Positions 60,420-64,000 of a stretch of 64,000 nucleotides of DNA are shown here, one piece after another; the first letter of the stretch is position 1, and the number at the start of each line of letters is the position of its first letter. Below the pieces are notes generated by a model. It did no database searches, had not been told where the DNA came from, and worked only from the letters and a program-made list of their open reading frames with translations. Origin of the DNA: Fasciolopsis buskii (Eukaryota > Platyhelminthes > Trematoda > Plagiorchiida > Fasciolidae). Location: positions 8,753 through 72,752 of the forward strand of contig LUCM01004024.1 of NCBI GenBank assembly GCA_008360955.1. Direction: 5' to 3'. A program made the position numbers and the translations under genes.

Positions 60420-62000
60420 AAGGTGCAAGCATGGTGTGGGATAGCAGTATTAATCTGAGCGACTTGGAGTGAGAATCGGCGAGAAATGTATTGTTTAAAC
60501 GGTATGTGCGACGGTTCGAGAACGTTTGGAATTGATAATGAGAGAGAGGAATTAGGAGATTGAGAGATTGTGCACGAGAGATGAAGATAGATCGAGAGAT
60601 ACTAGTTTACGCAGGCAGATGACATAATGTTGAATTTATGGGGATGTGAAAGTGCAAGTGTGAATGTGGGATATTAGAATTAATTTGAGCAAATTGGCGT
60701 GGGAACTGGTAAGAAATGTATTGTTTAAAGGGTGCATGTGAGAATCAGAGAACGTTTCGAATTGAGCGACAATGAGAGAGTGGGATAGACGTATAAAGAC
60801 AGAGAGATATTGGCGGTCGGACGAATGGTTAGGCAGATAAGATAATGTGGAATTTGCGGGGATTCGAAGGTGAAGGTGTCAGTGTGAGTGTGAATGTGAG
60901 ATAGTACTATTAATTTGAGCCACTTGGCTTGGGAATTGGCGAGAAATGTATTATTTAAAGGGTATTTTCGAGGGTGCGAGTTCTTTTGGAAATCAAAAGG
61001 AGGGAGAGTTATTGGGATAAATTGTGTGAGAGTGAGAGGTATAGAGGAAGTTATTGGCGGTCGGAAGAAAAATTAGGCGGATAATATAATACTGAATTTG
61101 TCGGGATTCAAAGGGGCAAATATGAGTGTGAGTGAGAGTGTGATATATTGCTATTAATTTGGGCTACATGGCGTGGGAATTAGAGAGGAATGTATTGTTT
61201 AAACGGTATATGCGATGGTGTGAGAACGTTTGGAATTGAGCGCGAGAGATTATGCGAGGTAAAATTTAAAATTAAGCGTTATATAGAGAGATGATGGCGT
61301 TCGGACGAACAGTTAGGCAGATGAGATAATATTGAAGTTGTGGGGATTCGAAGGTGCAACTGCAAGTGTAAGTGTGAGATAGTGGTTTTATTTGAGCGAC
61401 TTGGCGTGGAAAATGGGGAGAAATGTATTGTTCAAACGGTATGTTCGTTCGTGGAAGATCGATTTGTATTGGTAGAAACAGAGGTTTTGTTAGATTCAGA
61501 ATCACTGAGCGTGAGATATATCTCGCCCAGACGGGTAGTTAGTCAGGCAAGACTATTTTGAAATTGTGGGGATTCGAAGGTGTGGGTGTAAGTGTGAGAT
61601 GGTACTATTAATTTGAGTAAATTGGCGTGTGAATTGGAGAGAAATGCATTGTTCAGACGAAATGGGCGAGAAGGCGAGAAACTTTGGAATTGAGAGAACG
61701 TGAGATTGTTTTAGGGAGATTATGGGAAAGAGAGACAGAGGGAAAATTTAGCAATCTGACAAATAGGTAGGCAGATAAGGTAATATTGAGTTTGTCGGTA
61801 TTCGAGGCTGCAAGTGTGTGTGTCAGTGTGAGTGTAATTGTGAGTGTGAGATAGTAGTATTATTTGAGCGACTTGGTGTGGGAATTGGAGAAAATTGTTG
61901 TGTTTAAACTGTACGCACGTTGCTGCGAGTGCGTCTGGGATTGAAAAAGAGAGAGCGTTGGAAGTAAATAGAGATAAATTGGGGGGTTTTTGGAGGTCGG
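60420..62000. repeat. minisatellite array, about 7 units of about 235 bp
   Basis: Seven imperfect units can be followed by an anchor (TAATTTGAGCGACTTGGCGT or variant) at about 60451, 60681, 60911, 61155, 61388, 61609 and 61860, spacings of 221 to 251 bp. Each unit runs anchor, GAGAAATGTATTGTTTAAAC, GAACGTTTGGAATTGAG, a GAGA-rich variable part, GGCGGTCGGACGAA, TTAGGCAGATAAGATAATAT, TGTGGGGATTCGAAGGTGCA and a GTGAGTGTGA tract. Similarity is partial between units, so the array is old. The plus strand is purine-rich. It lies directly downstream of the Gypsy pol read on the minus strand. Confidence 0.88.
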
Positions 62001-62127
62001 TCGAATATTTAAAATAACGTCAATTTCGAAATATTGAGAAAAGGATAGATTCTTTTGGAAAACTAGTAGTAGAAATGAAATCGGCGGCTCCAAAAATCTT
62101 GGAATGGTCTTTTGTTTAAAAAAAATG

Positions 62128-63209
62128 TTACTGGTACGTAGCGTCCCTTGGATTCACCTGGAATTGCCTCATTTGTCGCCGTGGCCAGTCAGACCATCGA
62201 CGGGGGAGCAGGCTTGTATCCATTGAGTTCGTTGTCGCCAAAGTTTTCGGCAATTTGAACGTGTCTAAAAGTATTTTGAGGTGGACTTTCGTGCCTTTGT
62301 ACACCGGGGAGTCCGCGTAGCGTTTTCTCGTTTGGTTTCTGTGTCTGATCCAAGTTCCGGCCGCAATAGCGACCTCATACAACCGGGATCTTATTTGACG
62401 TTGAATGACTCCCTCCGTCCAGCCTGAATGACCGGGTCTGTAATCTTTGACGTACACCAATGAACCTTCGGTCAGGCCGTCTTTCGGCACGCTGGGATAA
62501 CTTGGCGTACTCGGCAATAAGGCATTATGAACGGTTTTCAGCTTTCGGCCCAATAAAATTTCTGCTGGAGAGACTCCTCCTGGTGAATTTGGGTTGGCAG
62601 TTGTACGGTGCACCAATAGAGATTGTTGTAGGGCATCTTCCGTTGCCTCCTCCCCTCGTGATTTGAGTAATGCTCGACAAATCCCTCCGCCTGACCGTTC
62701 GACTGCGGATGGTAAGGAGATGCGAGTGTGTGCTGTACATGGTTTTGCCGGCAGAAGTCGCGGAACAGCGCGGAGGTAAACTGAGATCCATTGTCCGACG
62801 CGATTTGATCGGGCACCCCGTATTGAGAAAATAAGCGTCGTAAAGCGGTGATGGTGCCGGAAGATGTGGCAGGGTTTATTAGAATCACTTCTGGCCACTT
62901 TGATAAGGCATCAACAAGAATCAAGTAATGGATGCCCTTAATAGGTCCGGCAAAATCGATGTGTAGTCTGGACCATGGCTGTTTGGGGGTCGACCATAGC
63001 ACATTTATCTGCTTTGGTGGCATTTTGGCCGCTTCCTGGCACTTTGAGCAATTGCGCACCGTGCCCATGATGTCGTCGTCCATTTTTGGCCAGTAGGCGT
63101 AGCTGAGGGCGATAGTCTTCATCCTGTTTACACCCGGATGACCTGCATGGAACTGCCGCAAGAGTCCCGGTCGCGGTGTCCTAGGCACGACTATTCGATG
63201 AGACATCAT
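62128..63209 (-). pseudogene. Gypsy integrase
   Basis: Inserts element DNA into the genome. The zinc-binding region has HAGHPGVNRMKTIALSYAYW and NCSKCQ (H-H-C-C). The core has LHIDFAG, IASDNGSQF and QSNGQAEGFVE, giving the three acidic residues D, D and E. After this the frame is lost at about 62670, and a second frame (62128-62670) carries LLVHRTTANPNSPGGVSP, AEILLGRKLKT and a C-terminal part YVKDYRPGHSGWTEGVIQRQ. One frameshift thus separates a complete-looking core from its C-terminal domain. Confidence 0.9.
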
Positions 63210-63533
63210 TAGGCAACCTTGGACGACAGGGAGTAATTCGCGTCTTCGGTTGAGATGCGATAATTCACCGCTTAGTTGATCATGGGGCTAGAAGGTTTGA
63301 ACGAATTTTATTGCCTGCCGTAGGATGGGGACATGAGACGTGGCCCGACGGACCTCACCTGCCGTGACTGGTGTCGCGCGGATGGCTTCCGAAAATTCAC
63401 CGGTAATGGCCTGCTCCGCGGAAACAACGGCTATGACGGTGTCCTCATCCTCCATGGGGTGACTGTTAATGAGGCGAGAAAGTCCATCCACTTGGCTGAA
63501 ATGTGTGGTTTTGCAGAATTTGATGTCAAAATT

Positions 63534-63942
63534 CTATCCCAGGAGCATGGTTGCCCACCTCTGTAGGCGACTGGCGGCAAATGTCGAGATGCCCTTCTTT
63601 GAACCGAAAATGGACAGAAGCGGCTTGTGATCGGTCAGTAGAGTGAAGTGTCGGCCGTGAAGGAACTTGTGAAACTTTTTTACTGCGAACACGAGCGCAA
63701 GCGCTTCTTTCTCGATTTGACCGTAGTTTCCTTTCGCGGAAGTTAATGTTTGGGATGCATGCGCCACAGCCTTCTGAGTTCCATTGGGAAACGTATAAGA
63801 GATGACCTCTCCAATCCCATAGTTTGATGCGTCGGCAGCCACAATTATCGGCAGGCTGGGATTGTAGTGGGTCAAAAGCACATCGGATGTCAGCATCGTT
63901 TTCAGTTCGTCGAATGCCGATTGGCATTGCTGTGATCAGCAC
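63534..63942 (-). pseudogene. Gypsy RNase H domain
   Basis: Degrades the RNA strand of the RNA-DNA hybrid. The frame 63896-63534 shows IIVAADASNYGIGEVISYTF (catalytic D near the start), ASQTLTSAKGNYGQIEKEAL (catalytic E in the QIEKE motif) and FTLLTDHKPLLSIFG (catalytic D), so the core triad is kept. An amber codon follows MLLG where the family has an aromatic residue, and the same frame continues with NFDIKFCKTTHFSQVDGLSR, the usual exit from RNase H. An overlapping frame up to 63942 (QSQPADNCGCRR) is a shadow. Confidence 0.88.
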
Positions 63943-64000
63943 CAGGTCTGTCCTTTTTGTAGCAGCCTTTTGAGCGGACTACGTACTCGATGGAGGTCAG

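Larger units (their letters stand above)
62128..64000 (-). mobile_element. Ty3/Gypsy pol (RNase H to integrase), partial at window edge
   Basis: Minus-strand pol, entering from the right edge inside the region before RNase H, followed by RNase H, linker and integrase in Gypsy order. It resembles the Mag-like branch whose members are often annotated as K02A2.6-like. It is better preserved than the other elements: from about 63896 to 62538 one frame runs with two in-frame TAG codons (63534-63536 and about 63288-63290), then one frameshift near 62670. No LTR is visible on the left; a tandem array begins about 130 bp after the stop. Confidence 0.88.

Noticed and set aside
60420..62000. CRISPR-like array or LTRs
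   Set aside because: Units are long, adjacent and diverged, with no spacer structure and no paired LTR ends.
62000..62127. 3' LTR of the Gypsy element
   Set aside because: No polypurine tract followed by a TG...CA repeat could be seen, and no second copy lies inside the window.

Overview
The window looks like nuclear DNA of a flatworm, most likely a digenean trematode (fluke). One multi-exon gene with long AT-rich introns sits among decayed retroelements of lineages common in fluke genomes: RTE-type non-LTR elements, a CsRn1/Kabuki-like and a second Ty3/Gypsy-type LTR element, a Penelope-like element and tRNA-derived SINEs. I cannot name the species from sequence alone.

Layout. 1-17 kb is a retroelement graveyard: an almost full-length but frameshifted RTE copy (1.7-4.8 kb, minus), a Gypsy pol remnant (5.1-6.5 kb, minus), a second RTE family (9.3-11.9 kb, plus), and another copy of the first family (14.2-16.9 kb, plus) whose endonuclease domain is split by about 830 bp of unidentified DNA. 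17-26.5 kb is AT-rich with microsatellites and two SINE-like tRNA remnants, and I see no gene in it. 26.5-49.6 kb holds the one convincing host gene, in 11 exons on the plus strand: a protostome-type intermediate filament protein with a lamin-like long rod and a lamin-tail domain but no C-terminal CaaX box. Its introns carry a head-to-head SINE pair, a fragment resembling the N-terminus of a DEG/ENaC channel, and a 3'-truncated RTE 5' end.

51.9-58 kb is again mobile: an RTE 3' half, a Penelope-like GIY-YIG module with inverted terminal repeats, a solo RTE 5' UTR and a divergent RT fragment. 59.3-64 kb has a Gypsy gag remnant (plus), a seven-unit tandem array of about 235 bp period, and a fairly well kept Gypsy RNase H-integrase region (minus) that runs off the right edge.

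The retroelements all carry stops, frameshifts or deletions and are read here as pseudogenes. Only the intermediate filament gene shows intact frames, consistent splice phases (with one unresolved junction) and a complete domain order.
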